A program made the position numbers and the translations under genes. DNA of 64,000 nt from Marinomonas rhodophyticola (GTDB lineage Bacteria > Pseudomonadota > Gammaproteobacteria > Pseudomonadales > Marinomonadaceae). The DNA lies in contig NZ_JAPEUL010000009.1 of the NCBI RefSeq assembly GCF_026113935.1, positions 578,501 through 642,500 of the forward strand. The letters run 5' to 3'. The notes under the pieces are model-generated. The model did not search any database and was not told where the DNA came from. It worked only from the letters and a program-made list of their open reading frames with translations. The first letter of the stretch is position 1. Each line of letters opens with the position of its first letter. Below, piece by piece: positions 56,282 through 64,000 of the stretch.

Positions 56282-56953
56282 ATGGGTATTTTTTCAAGAA
56301 TGACGGACATTATTAATAGCAACTTAACCTCGTTGTTGGATAAAGCCGAAGACCCCAAAAAAATGATCCGAATGATGATTCAAGAGATGGAAGAAACATT
56401 AGTGGAAGTACGTTCTAGTTCTGCTCGTGTGATTGCCGATCGTAAAACCACAGGGCGACGTTTGGAGCGTATGCGCAGCGAAGCCACAGAGTGGGAAAGC
56501 AAAGCCATGTTGGCAATCAATAAAGGGCGTGAAGACCTAGCTAGAGCAGCGTTGTCAGAAAAACAACAGATAGAAAAAGATGCGGATGCGATTGAGGAAG
56601 AATTGTCTGCTTTGGATGAACACCTTGAGCATTTGAATGAAGAAGTCGGGCAGCTACAAATCAAATTGAATGATGCCAAAGCCAAACAAAAAGCCATGCT
56701 GTTACGCCAATCCAGTGTAGAAAGCCGTATACGCGTAAAACGCCAGAATCATAAAGAAGCGCTAGATGATGCTTTTGAGAAATTTGAACGCTTTGAACGT
56801 CGTGTTGATAGCTTAGAAGGTCAACTTGAATCTATGGATATCGGCATGCAACCAAAAGCAGATTTGAAGTCACAAATTGACGCTTTGGCAGAAAATGACG
56901 ATATCAATGATGAGTTGGCTCGTTTGAAAGAGAAAATGATTAAGACCAACTAA
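56282..56953 (+). CDS. pspA: PspA, phage shock protein A
   Basis: This 223-residue protein is almost wholly helical and coiled-coil. The family start is MGIFSRMTDIINSNLTSLLDKAEDPKKMIRMMIQEMEETL, with an amphipathic N-terminal helix that binds stressed membrane. It continues through SSARVIADRKTTGRRLERM to a C-terminal DINDELARLKEKM. PspA is an ESCRT-III-like membrane-repair protein and the negative regulator of PspF. AGGAG precedes the ATG. It is the first gene after the sigma-54 promoter. Confidence 0.95.
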   Translation: MGIFSRMTDIINSNLTSLLDKAEDPKKMIRMMIQEMEETLVEVRSSSARVIADRKTTGRRLERMRSEATEWESKAMLAINKGREDLARAALSEKQQIEKDADAIEEELSALDEHLEHLNEEVGQLQIKLNDAKAKQKAMLLRQSSVESRIRVKRQNHKEALDDAFEKFERFERRVDSLEGQLESMDIGMQPKADLKSQIDALAENDDINDELARLKEKMIKTN

Positions 56954-56990
56954 GCTGAATTTGTGTCAGTGTGTAAAAAGGAATTGTGCT

Positions 56991-57239
56991 ATGAGTATGG
57001 CTGTATTTTTGTTTGTTCCCACCATCATTTTTATGTCGATAGTGGCGCCTATCTGGTTGCTATTGCATTACCGAAGTAAGAACCGTGCTGTAAAAGGGTT
57101 GGGTGAAGGTGATAAGCGCGAATTAGAGTCTTTATTAATGCAGGCGGATAAATTGACCGATCGCGTACAAGCATTAGAAAAAATTTTAGATGTGGAAAGT
57201 CCTGATTGGCGTAATAGAGATAATGATGAATACCGATGA
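56991..57239 (+). CDS. pspB: PspB, phage shock protein B
   Basis: This 82-residue protein starts at the ATG at 56991 (MSMAVFLFVPTIIFMSIVAPIWLLLHYRSK), with AAGGAAT upstream. One N-terminal TM segment is followed by a charged helix containing ADKLTDRVQALEKIL. The C-terminal SPDWRN is the family signature. It relays membrane stress with PspC to PspA. Confidence 0.93.
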   Translation: MSMAVFLFVPTIIFMSIVAPIWLLLHYRSKNRAVKGLGEGDKRELESLLMQADKLTDRVQALEKILDVESPDWRNRDNDEYR

Positions 57240-57287
57240 TCTTCGGGTGGTTTGTTCACAAAAGATTAGCTCGGTAAGAGGAATGCA

Positions 57288-57735
57288 ATGATGAAAGATA
57301 AAATAAAGGAAAGTATCAGAGCCAAAAAGTCTCATGGTTGGGATTTGAATTTATATCGTAATAAAGAAAAAGGTTATTTTGGGGGCGTGTGTGCCGGCCT
57401 AGCAGACCATTTTGATGTGGATACATGGGTCGTTCGCCTTTTTACCTTTGGCGGTTTTATTTCTCGGCAGCTTTGTAGTGATTGCTTATATCGCGCTGTG
57501 GTGGTTTTTGGATGTTCGACCAAGTGGCGAGAACGGGTACGAATATGAATACGATGAGCGTCAACAAAGTTACCGACCAAAGAAAATGTTCAAGTACGCT
57601 GATAGTGCTAACTTAAGATTGCGTCGTGCTAAAGAAAAATTGGATGATGCAACAAGGCGAGTGTCCGAAATAGAACGACATGTTACATCTAAAAAATTCG
57701 ATCTAGATCGTGAATTCTCAAAACTTAGGGACTAA
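57288..57735 (+). CDS. pspC: PspC, phage shock protein C (apparent frameshift)
   Basis: This is a PspC-domain protein of about 148 residues. The N-terminal part holds LNLYRNKEKGYFGGVCAGLADHFDVDTWVVRLF. The second frame continues with LAVLFLGSFVVIAYIALWWFLDVRPS and ends in a coiled-coil-like basic tail (ANLRLRRAKEKLDDATRRVSEIERHV). A one-base change in the T-rich stretch near 57437-57449 joins them. It forms the stress sensor with PspB. It sits in normal psp order. Confidence 0.9.
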
Positions 57736-57766
57736 TCTTTAATTTATGACATAGGGAGGATTTGCC

Positions 57767-57949
57767 ATGCAGATAAACGTTTCTTTTTTTCTCTTGTTGT
57801 TGGGAAATGTATGCCTATATTTGGATGCGGTCTTCGCTTTTGTATTGGCTGTGGCGATGGATTGCCTGCTAGTTTTGTTATTGAATATTCCTGTTGCTGT
57901 TAGTTTATATAGCCTAGGGCGCTTATTATCAAAGCGGCTTTATATTTGA
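57767..57949 (+). CDS. Small membrane protein, PspD-like position
   Basis: This 60-residue protein has a strong AGGGAGGA site before the ATG. It is almost entirely hydrophobic, with two TM segments (FFLLLLGNVCLYLDAVFAFVLA and CLLVLLLNIPVAVSLYSLGRLL), ending in a basic tail (SKRLYI). It lies 31 bases after pspC and 23 before the peroxidase start. The position and small size match pspD of enterobacteria, but I do not see firm sequence similarity, so I give no symbol. Confidence 0.7.
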   Translation: MQINVSFFLLLLGNVCLYLDAVFAFVLAVAMDCLLVLLLNIPVAVSLYSLGRLLSKRLYI

Positions 57950-57972
57950 AACAAAAATTCTTAGGAGATGTG

Positions 57973-59081
57973 GTGAAGGTTAAATGTGGCTATTTCTCAT
58001 TCCACGTTGAGCATCTTGCTTTGGGATTGATATTGTTGACTTGTATTTCTTGGAGTCATGCTGGTGAGTACACCGGAGACTGCCTGAATGGATGGTCCCT
58101 CCACCAGTACCTGCTGAGAACCCTATGACGGCTGAGAAAGTCACACTCGGCCAGCGTCTCTTTTATGATGCCAATTTGTCTGGGCCGGGCTATATGTCTT
58201 GCTCTACTTGTCATATGCCTGAACATTCATTTTCAGAGCAAAGACCTGTTTCTGTTGGTGTTACAGGACAGTTTCATAGCCGGAATGCCATGGCGATTGT
58301 GAATGTGGCCTATATGAAAACGCTGACTTGGGCAAACCCTCATGAAGTTCGTTTAGAAGATCAAGCAAAGGTTCCTATCTTTGGTACTCATCCTATTGAA
58401 ATGGATACCAAGGGCCAAGAAGGTAAAGTAATTTTGTTTTTACAGCGAGATCCTATTTATCCAGATTTATTTCAAAAAGCATTTCCTAATCAAAATCCCC
58501 CAATTAGCTTCGATACCATTACTAAAGCGTTAGCTTCCTTTGAACGCACTTTAATAAGCTATCAATCCCCTTACGATGACTACAAGTACAATCACAATGA
58601 CAGCGCCATGAGTGAGGAGGCGAAACAAGGGGAAGCGTTGTTTATGAGTGACAGAGTTGGGTGTTCTGCTTGTCATTCGGGGGTACATTTTTCCGACGCG
58701 ACGCAAGCTCCTGTTTTTCATAATACCGGGCTTTATAATCTAGACGGACAAGGTGCGTATCCAGAAGGTAATCAAGGTTTGTATGAACACACAGGAAATG
58801 CATTAGATCGAGGACGGTTTAGAACGCCAACCTTGCGCAATATCGCGAAAACCGCCCCTTACATGCATGATGGTTCTATCGCAACATTAGAAGATGTGCT
58901 GGATCATTACGCTGCTGGTGGGCGTGCTGCACAGCAAGGTAAAGCGTCTCCTTTGATCTCTGAAAAATTACACCCCTTTGTGTTAACAGAGATTGAAAAA
59001 CGCCAGTTAATTGCTTTTTTGAATAGCCTGACAGATACGATGTTTATTGAAAATCCGCACTATACGACGCCTTTTAGATAG
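57973..59081 (+). CDS. Di-heme cytochrome c peroxidase (CcpA/MauG family; apparent frameshift)
   Basis: This is a periplasmic di-heme peroxidase of about 369 residues. I take GTG 57973 as start (AGGAG upstream). The signal peptide runs to about SWSHAGEY. The N-terminal heme site is MSCSTCHMPEHSF and the second is VGCSACHSGVHF. The axial Met is probably in APYMHDGSIATLEDVLDHYAAGG. The frame breaks near 58078-58081. If GAGCCC stood where GAGAC is read, the sequence would be TGALPEWMVPPPVPAENPM. It reduces hydrogen peroxide with electrons from c-type cytochromes. It follows the psp genes closely and may be co-transcribed with them. Confidence 0.88.
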
Positions 59082-59163
59082 CGTGAAAAATATAAAGAAC
59101 CATCGAAATGATGAAGTTGATCGTCATATTTCGATGGTTTTAATATTTCAATTTTCATAAGTA

Positions 59164-60760
59164 TTATACAGTGAAACGCTTTACTTGTCCGGCTAGCTCA
59201 TTTGAATTGGTTAGGGTCTCATGAACAGAATGGCTGATACGTTTGGATATATTCATTACCTCTTTAGACATTGCAGATAGATTGGATAGGTTTTCATTGA
59301 TTTCATCCGTCACCTTACTTTGCTCTTCCGTGGCGCTGGCGGTTTGGGCTGTAAAATCATAAATGCGCCCTGCTGATGTTTTTACAATCGCGATAGAATT
59401 CATGGTTTTGTGGGATAGCTCCACACTGACTTGTGTCATCTCGACACTTTCTTTAATGGAGGAAACCGCGTTGCGAACCCCAGATTGTAGATCGTTTATC
59501 ATGAATTGAATGTCTTCGGTTGACGCTTGGGTTTTACTGGCGAGGTTGCGCACCTCATCGGCGACAACAGCAAATCCACGACCCTGTTCGCCCGCTCTTG
59601 CGGCTTCTATTGCCGCGTTTAGGGCCAATAAATTGGTTTGTTCCGAAATGCTTAGAATGACATCTAAGACTGAAGCGATACGATCTGAGCGGTCAGATAG
59701 TTGATTGATGACTATGGCAGCTTGCTGGATTTGTGTTGAAAGGCGGTCTAACTGTGCAATGCCATTATCCAGTTGCATGACGCCCTTGTCGGCTGAGCGG
59801 TTTAATTCTTCCACTTCAGCTACTGTATTAGCGGCATTTTGCGCGACTTCTCGAGTGGCGCCGCCCATTTCCTCAACTGCCGTGACGATGAATTCAAGTG
59901 CTTGGTTTTGCCGTTCGCTAAGGTTTGCAGATGATGAAGCCGACTCACCTAAGTGAGACATTTCTTGACGTATGTGCTCACAGCCATAACGTACTTGCCC
60001 AATTAAACTACCAAGACGGGCGACAAAACTGTCGAGTCTCGCGGCTTAATTCACCTGTTTCATCTAGTTTGGTGCTGTTAATACGGCGGGTTAAATCGCC
60101 GTCGCCAGAGCTTATTTGTCGAACTCCAAAGGTGACTTGTTTAATGGCTCTGGAAATATTGCGTGGCGCAAACCAAGCCAGCGAGATGCTGAGCAGTAGA
60201 ACGCCTATAGCCAATACACCAACTATGAGCTTGAAGCGATTGGTGTATTCGTTGATTGTCTGTCTTTCAAGGGTGGCATATTTGCCAATAAGACCTTCAG
60301 ATTCATCATACAAGCTGCGTAAGTTGATGAAAGCGGTTTGGTTCTCATCGATAAACCGCATCATGGCGACATCATTATTTTGGTCCATTATCTCTGTCGT
60401 GTTGGAGAACCAATGCTGGTAAGTGGCTTCAAACTTTGCCAATAAGTTGGTGATTTCAGTGATATCCCCTGTGAGCAGTCTAAATTGCTGCATTCGATCA
60501 AAGGCTTGCTGTGCATTGAGTAATACGTCCTCTTTTGACTGCGCTTCATGAGCAAAAAGAAACGTCGATAGCGCTAAGCGTGACTGGTACAAATCCCTAT
60601 CAGCGTTCTGAATTAACGACGCGCCAGAAGCGTACTTGCCCATGCTATTTTGTAAATAATGAACCAATGCCTCGGTTGAGATCACAACCACTAAAAAGAT
60701 CAGTGCTAAACCGCCAAACGCGAGAGTATAGCGGCCTCGAATGGTACGAAATATCTTCAT
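59164..60760 (-). CDS. Transmembrane methyl-accepting chemotaxis protein (apparent frameshift)
   Basis: This is a chemoreceptor of about 532 residues from the ATG at 60760 ([20 protein letters not shown]), with AAGGA upstream. TM1 is near 10-32. A helical periplasmic domain is followed by TM2 ([20 protein letters not shown]), then HAMP ([30 protein letters not shown]). The signalling domain has the tip [37 protein letters not shown]. The frame breaks at GAGTCTC (60034-60040). Reading GAGCTC gives [19 protein letters not shown] and one protein. The helical-bundle sensor suggests a small-molecule ligand. Confidence 0.89.
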
Positions 60761-61036
60761 GAAATAATCCTTGATAAAACAATGTTTGATAATCAAATAT
60801 TGATAACTTCTTCCGTGCTATACAGCGGTCTTTATATCTAGGAACTACATGGATAAGACAATAGCGTCGTTTATAAAAATGGCACTCAGGGTTGAAATGT
60901 GCAAGTAGTTAGGAAAACAATTTGAAGTGTTTTTTTTAAGCAAAATATAATGGGAAAAAACAAGGTTTAACTAGGTGGCATCCACACGTTTAGACGTCAT
61001 ACGTGTTGTGCATAAGCGTATGGATGTAACGTGGCA

Positions 61037-61648
61037 TCAGCTGTGTGTAATCGGAATAAACCAATCCACCGCTTCAATCTGTTTAATCCAGCGTTGAATA
61101 TTAGGATACTCAGACAATTGATAAGCGCCGCCTTCTTCCGCCACATGGGTGTAAGGAAACAAGCAAATATCCGCTAGCGTGATGGTGTCTCCGACTAAGT
61201 ACGTTTGCGTGGCTAACGTCTCTTCCATTTGTTTTAACGCCGCGCAACCTTGTTGAATGCGATCTGGCAACATTAGTTGTTTTAGCTCTGTCATAGCGTT
61301 GTGAGTTAACCAAAAACGCGGCGAAGCAATGTTAGGTTCATGGCTGTATTGTTCCCAGAATAACCATTTATAGACTTTAGCTCTCAGGATTGGGTCGATC
61401 GGTAACAAGGCAGATTTGTGTTGTTCTGCAAGATACAGAAGTACTGCGTTGCTCTCGCTCAAGCATTGTCCATCATCTAATTCCAATACCGGAATTTTAC
61501 CGTTTGGATTCATCGCCAAGAAGGATTCTGTGTGCGTTTCTCCTTTGGTAATGTCATATTGTTTCAATGTTATTTTCTGGCCTAAACAAGCGCATAACAA
61601 ACGGATTTTATAGCCGTTTCCAGAGGGTAAAAAATCGTGCAGAATCAT
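61037..61648 (-). CDS. Glutathione S-transferase family protein
   Basis: This protein of about 203 residues starts at the ATG at 61648 (MILHDFLPSGNGYKIRLLCACLG), preceded by AAGGAAAG. The extra upstream in-frame sequence to 61852 looks non-coding. The thioredoxin-fold domain has MNPNGKIPVLELDDGQCLSESNAVLLYLAE (cis-Pro; Glu-Ser binding glutathione), and the helical domain has LVGDTITLADICLFPYTHVAEEGGA. It is divergent from the DJ-1-family gene. Confidence 0.88.
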   Translation of the reverse strand: MILHDFLPSGNGYKIRLLCACLGQKITLKQYDITKGETHTESFLAMNPNGKIPVLELDDGQCLSESNAVLLYLAEQHKSALLPIDPILRAKVYKWLFWEQYSHEPNIASPRFWLTHNAMTELKQLMLPDRIQQGCAALKQMEETLATQTYLVGDTITLADICLFPYTHVAEEGGAYQLSEYPNIQRWIKQIEAVDWFIPITHS

Positions 61649-61865
61649 AAATCTTTCCTTTTTAGTTGATAGTCTGATATTGCGCCAAGCAAGCAGCAGA
61701 AAAAAGCCAATTAAATTGATGGCAGGCATAACGAATTTTGATAAATGGAAGAAGGTTAGAGAAGCCCAGATGGAAGCGGTGATTGGGTGATAATGGCGTA
61801 TAGTGTGTTTTAATGAGAAAAATTTGCCTATACATTGAGTGTGTCTTTTCAAAGGAGTCTAACGT

Positions 61866-62453
61866 ATGAATGTCGGTATTTATCTTTATGATAAAGCGGA
61901 AGTATTGGATTTCTCCGGCCCATTTGAGGTGTTTACAACCGCTTCACGTGTTTGCCAAAACGATACACCGTTTAATGTGTTTCTAATCGGTGAGTCGGGT
62001 GACACCATTGTCGCTAGGGCGGGGTATAAAGTGATGCCGGATTATGGTTTTCACAATCATCCTCAGATTGATGTCTTTATCGTCGTGGGTGGTGATCACA
62101 CTGAAGAAATTCACAAACCTAAGGTGATCAGCTGGATTCATCAACAAGCTCAACAAGCCAGTTTGGTTGCGTCTGTTTGCACGGGGGCATTTTTACTTGC
62201 AAAAGCGGAGTTATTTCAAGGGCAACAAGTGACTACCCATTGGGAGGACATTGCGGATTTAAGGGCGCAATTTCCAACGTTGGATGTGGTGGACGGTGTG
62301 CGTTGGGTGGATGCTGGTGATGTGGTCATGTCTGCGGGTATTTCGGCAGGCATCGATATGAGTTTGCATCTTGTGAGTCGGCTTCATAGCCTTTCACTCG
62401 CTGAAAAAACCGCGCGACAGATGGATTTTGATTGGACAAAAAATGCTGTTTAG
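61866..62453 (+). CDS. DJ-1/PfpI family protein
   Basis: This 195-residue class I glutamine amidotransferase-like protein begins MNVGIYLYDKAEVLDFSGPFEVF, the pattern of AraC-N/isonitrile-hydratase-like members. The nucleophile elbow SVCTGAFLLAKA carries Cys near residue 105, and the following THWED segment is typical. It lacks the HTH domain of GlxA regulators. Candidate activities are isonitrile hydratase or glyoxalase-III-like, not decided by sequence. RBS AAAGGAG precedes the ATG. Confidence 0.88.
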   Translation: MNVGIYLYDKAEVLDFSGPFEVFTTASRVCQNDTPFNVFLIGESGDTIVARAGYKVMPDYGFHNHPQIDVFIVVGGDHTEEIHKPKVISWIHQQAQQASLVASVCTGAFLLAKAELFQGQQVTTHWEDIADLRAQFPTLDVVDGVRWVDAGDVVMSAGISAGIDMSLHLVSRLHSLSLAEKTARQMDFDWTKNAV

Positions 62454-62668
62454 GCGCTTGTGTATGGTAAGAAAAATACCGCCTTTGGCTTCATATATGA
62501 ACATTTTATTCTAAGAGAATAATCATTTTCTTCCCTTATTATCTCCTTGTTTCCTAGAAATTCGTGGGTTTCGAAGCGGATTGTTTTACTGTAATAATAT
62601 AAATACGCCAGCACAGGTGATCATCCCAGCATCGTGTGCAATACTGGCAAAGCTTGAAATAAATGATG

Positions 62669-62695
62669 CACTGCAGTTCGTTGTATTCTGCAGTG
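62669..62695. promoter_or_regulatory. Inverted repeat upstream of dps
   Basis: CACTGCAG (62669-62676) and CTGCAGTG (62688-62695) form a perfect 8-bp dyad with an 11-base spacer, about 40 bases before the dps ATG. It could be an operator or a leader hairpin. The remaining 62454-62668 region shows no gene. Confidence 0.4.
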
Positions 62696-62737
62696 GTCAT
62701 GAAGGAGTTATCACAATTTTAAATATGAGGTAATAAC

Positions 62738-63209
62738 ATGACCGACATCGATATAGGAATAAGCAAAAGAAATAGAGCGGAGATTTCTGATGGGCTCAAG
62801 CGTCTTTTAGCGGATACTTATACTTTGTATCTGCAAACACATAATTTTCATTGGAACATTACGGGTCCTCAATTTCGCGAATTGCATTTAATGTTTGAAG
62901 AGCACTATCAAGAGCTAGCGCTTGCTGTTGATGATATTGCAGAACGTATTCGCACTTTGGACGTTGCGGCGCCAGGTACCTACAAAGCCTTTGCTGAATT
63001 GAGACTCCATTAAGGAAGTCGATGGGGTGCCAACTTCGGCTGAGATGGTAAAATATTTAACCAAAGGGCATGAGCAAGTTGTCAAAACCGCACGAAAAGT
63101 ATTGAAAGTAGCGCAAGAGGCTGATGACGAATCTACCGCGTCTTTGGTCTCTGATCGTATGCGAGTGCATGAAAAAACGGCATGGATGCTAAGAGCGACC
63201 CAAGCTTAG
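62738..63209 (+). CDS. dps: Dps-family ferritin-like protein (apparent frameshift)
   Basis: This is a Dps of about 157 residues. The ferroxidase-site region is [45 protein letters not shown] (His, Asp, Glu ligands). The C-terminal helices include [20 protein letters not shown] and [15 protein letters not shown]. The frame breaks at GAGACTC (63001-63007). Reading GAGCTC gives [17 protein letters not shown], matching the normal loop. Dps forms a 12-mer that oxidises Fe(II) with peroxide and protects DNA. GAGG lies before the ATG. Confidence 0.9.
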
Positions 63210-63267
63210 CATTCATTAAGTGATTAAGCCTTGAGGCTTAAAGCGATAGATTTACAACTCATCTTTA

Positions 63268-63299
63268 AAACCAGCGTTGTTACTCGGCGCTGGTTTTTT
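63268..63299. terminator. Terminator after dps
   Basis: The arms AAACCAGCG and CGCTGGTTT around an 11-base loop are followed by a T-run. It lies about 60 bases after the dps stop and also ends at the convergent ABM gene. Confidence 0.8.
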
Positions 63300-63588
63300 A
63301 TTGCTCAACGGAATGATCTGTGATGCTATAAAATCGTTCAATATTTTTTGTCACTTCACCCCAATAAGATGCTTTCACTCTGGTTTGATGCCTCTCAAAT
63401 GCGGCTCTGTCAGTGAATTCTTCATACACCTCAAAGCGCTGTGGATTGCCGCTGTCCTGAGTGACCTTAAACGTCATACAGCCCGCCTCGGCTTGGGTCA
63501 GCGCAATGTGGTTTGGCAGTTCTGCTAACACTGAATCGAGATCTTCTGTTGGCACTTCAATATGGCCGCTGAGGGTTACTTTTGACAT
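63298..63588 (-). CDS. Antibiotic biosynthesis monooxygenase (ABM/YgiN-like) family protein
   Basis: This 96-residue dimeric ferredoxin-like-fold protein has VTLSGHIEVPTEDLDSVLAELPNHIALTQAEAGCMTFKVTQDSGNPQRFEVYEEFTDRAAFERHQTRV, the usual ABM pattern of E-x-G-C/N and YE-x-[FW]-x-D/S-x-x-A-x-x-x-H. Members act as quinol or small-molecule monooxygenases. The role here is not fixed. It is 9 bases downstream of the EamA gene and probably shares its transcript. Confidence 0.9.
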   Translation of the reverse strand: MSKVTLSGHIEVPTEDLDSVLAELPNHIALTQAEAGCMTFKVTQDSGNPQRFEVYEEFTDRAAFERHQTRVKASYWGEVTKNIERFYSITDHSVEQ

Positions 63589-63597
63589 GATTTTTTC

Positions 63598-64000
63598 CTA
63601 TTTTACTTTTTCGCTCTTATGTCGTGAAAAGGCCCAATTAAATTTCACCGCACTCGCTGCCAGTAATATCAGTATGACACCAAGTATTTGCGTTAGGCTA
63701 ACGTGTGTAGAAAAGGCAAAGTGGTCGACGAACAAAGCCGTGATCGGATAAATAAACGACAGCAAGGCAATCAAGCTGGTGGGTAATTTTTGAAAGCTGT
63801 CGTACATAATAATGTACATAAACCCTGTGAGAACGGCACCGAGAATCAAGAGATCGATCCACTGACTGGTTTGCGTCGGTAAATTGTCAAAATCGGCAAA
63901 GGGTAGGAGCATAAAAACACCCACGATAACCTGTATCAACGCCACAAAAGTGGAGGGCACTTGGCTGACTTTTTTCGTCACAAGCGTGGTCACGGTATAA
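63598..64000 (-). CDS. EamA/DMT-family transporter (N-terminus off window)
   Basis: Only the C-terminal half is present: about 134 codons open to the right edge. Five TM segments are visible, with QVPSTFVALIQVIVGVFMLLPF, ILGAVLTGFMYIIMYDSFQKLPTSLIALLSFIYPITALFVDHF and LTQILGVILILLAASAVKF, the second EamA repeat. It likely exports metabolites or drugs. The frame continues past 64000 in the minus direction, so the start lies outside the window. Confidence 0.87.
   Translation of the reverse strand, partial: YTVTTLVTKKVSQVPSTFVALIQVIVGVFMLLPFADFDNLPTQTSQWIDLLILGAVLTGFMYIIMYDSFQKLPTSLIALLSFIYPITALFVDHFAFSTHVSLTQILGVILILLAASAVKFNWAFSRHKSEKVK

Noticed and set aside
12497-63209. Treating the more than 20 frameshifted genes as true pseudogenes
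   Set aside because: All retain full length, motifs and operon position, each heals with single-base changes, and the breaks cluster at homopolymers and one palindrome. Widespread decay would not look like this.
1-64000. CRISPR arrays, prophage, insertion sequences, tRNA or rRNA genes
   Set aside because: No regularly spaced repeats, transposase or integrase genes, phage structural genes, or recognisable stable RNA sequences were found by reading both strands.

Overview
The window looks like a chromosomal segment of a marine gammaproteobacterium of the Oceanospirillales, most like Marinomonas. This rests on moderate GC, the protein flavour, and the mix of TRAP transport, PxpABC, a Glp-type glycerol ABC transporter, PspF/PspABC and several chemoreceptors. 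I see no rRNA, tRNA, CRISPR array, phage or insertion sequence. The genus is inferred from protein character only, without a database search.

Layout, left to right. 1-4.5 kb: a hybrid sensor kinase cut by the left edge and a periplasmic binding protein that overlaps it. 4.7-13.4 kb: 5-oxoproline metabolism (pxpC-pxpB-pxpA), a three-part TRAP transporter, a DUF1445 hydro-lyase / D-glutamate cyclase-like protein, a divergent amidase and a LysR regulator. 13.5-26.7 kb: housekeeping and accessory genes, including a DUF502 protein, a flavoprotein, two related outer-membrane barrels, an Rrf2/FAD-oxidoreductase pair, a WYL regulator with a VOC protein, a DOPA-dioxygenase-like protein, GST, a small hydrolase, LysR and a nitroreductase. 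26.7-35.2 kb: a complete glycerol-type ABC transporter (SBP, GlpU-like, two permeases, two ATPases) with a sigma-54-like promoter, divergent from an AcoR-type sigma-54 activator. 35.2-40.8 kb: RidA, LysR, a lipoprotein, mesX-mesD (a probable oxygen-dependent methionine synthase pair) and an M42-like peptidase. 40.8-46.5 kb: a Fur-type iron/siderophore uptake locus (AraC regulator, TonB receptor, O-methyltransferase-like protein, RhtX/FptX-type permease, orphan two-TM protein). 46.6-51.8 kb: a PAS chemoreceptor, a radical SAM protein, an AraC regulator and leuA. 51.9-54.9 kb: a FecBCDE-type ABC transporter behind a Zur-like box. 55.0-59.1 kb: pspF, pspABC, a pspD-like gene and a di-heme peroxidase. 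59.1-64 kb: a chemoreceptor, GST, a DJ-1 family protein, Dps, an ABM monooxygenase and an EamA transporter cut by the right edge.

The most striking property is technical or epigenetic. More than 20 single-base frame breaks interrupt genes that otherwise look intact. About half lie in short homopolymers. The other large group falls at one hexamer family: eight genes return to frame, and to the expected residues, if a heptamer GAGNCTC is read as GAGCTC. About four more breaks fit the related GAGCCC / GGGCTC / GGGCCC. Together these are GRGCYC. I read this as systematic consensus error at a modified motif plus homopolymer error, so these genes are annotated as full-length CDSs with apparent frameshifts, not as decayed genes.

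Functionally the window joins several nutrient-scavenging systems (5-oxoproline/TRAP, glycerol, siderophore, Zur-controlled metal chelate) with envelope and oxidative stress defence (Psp, di-heme peroxidase, Dps, nitroreductase, GSTs).
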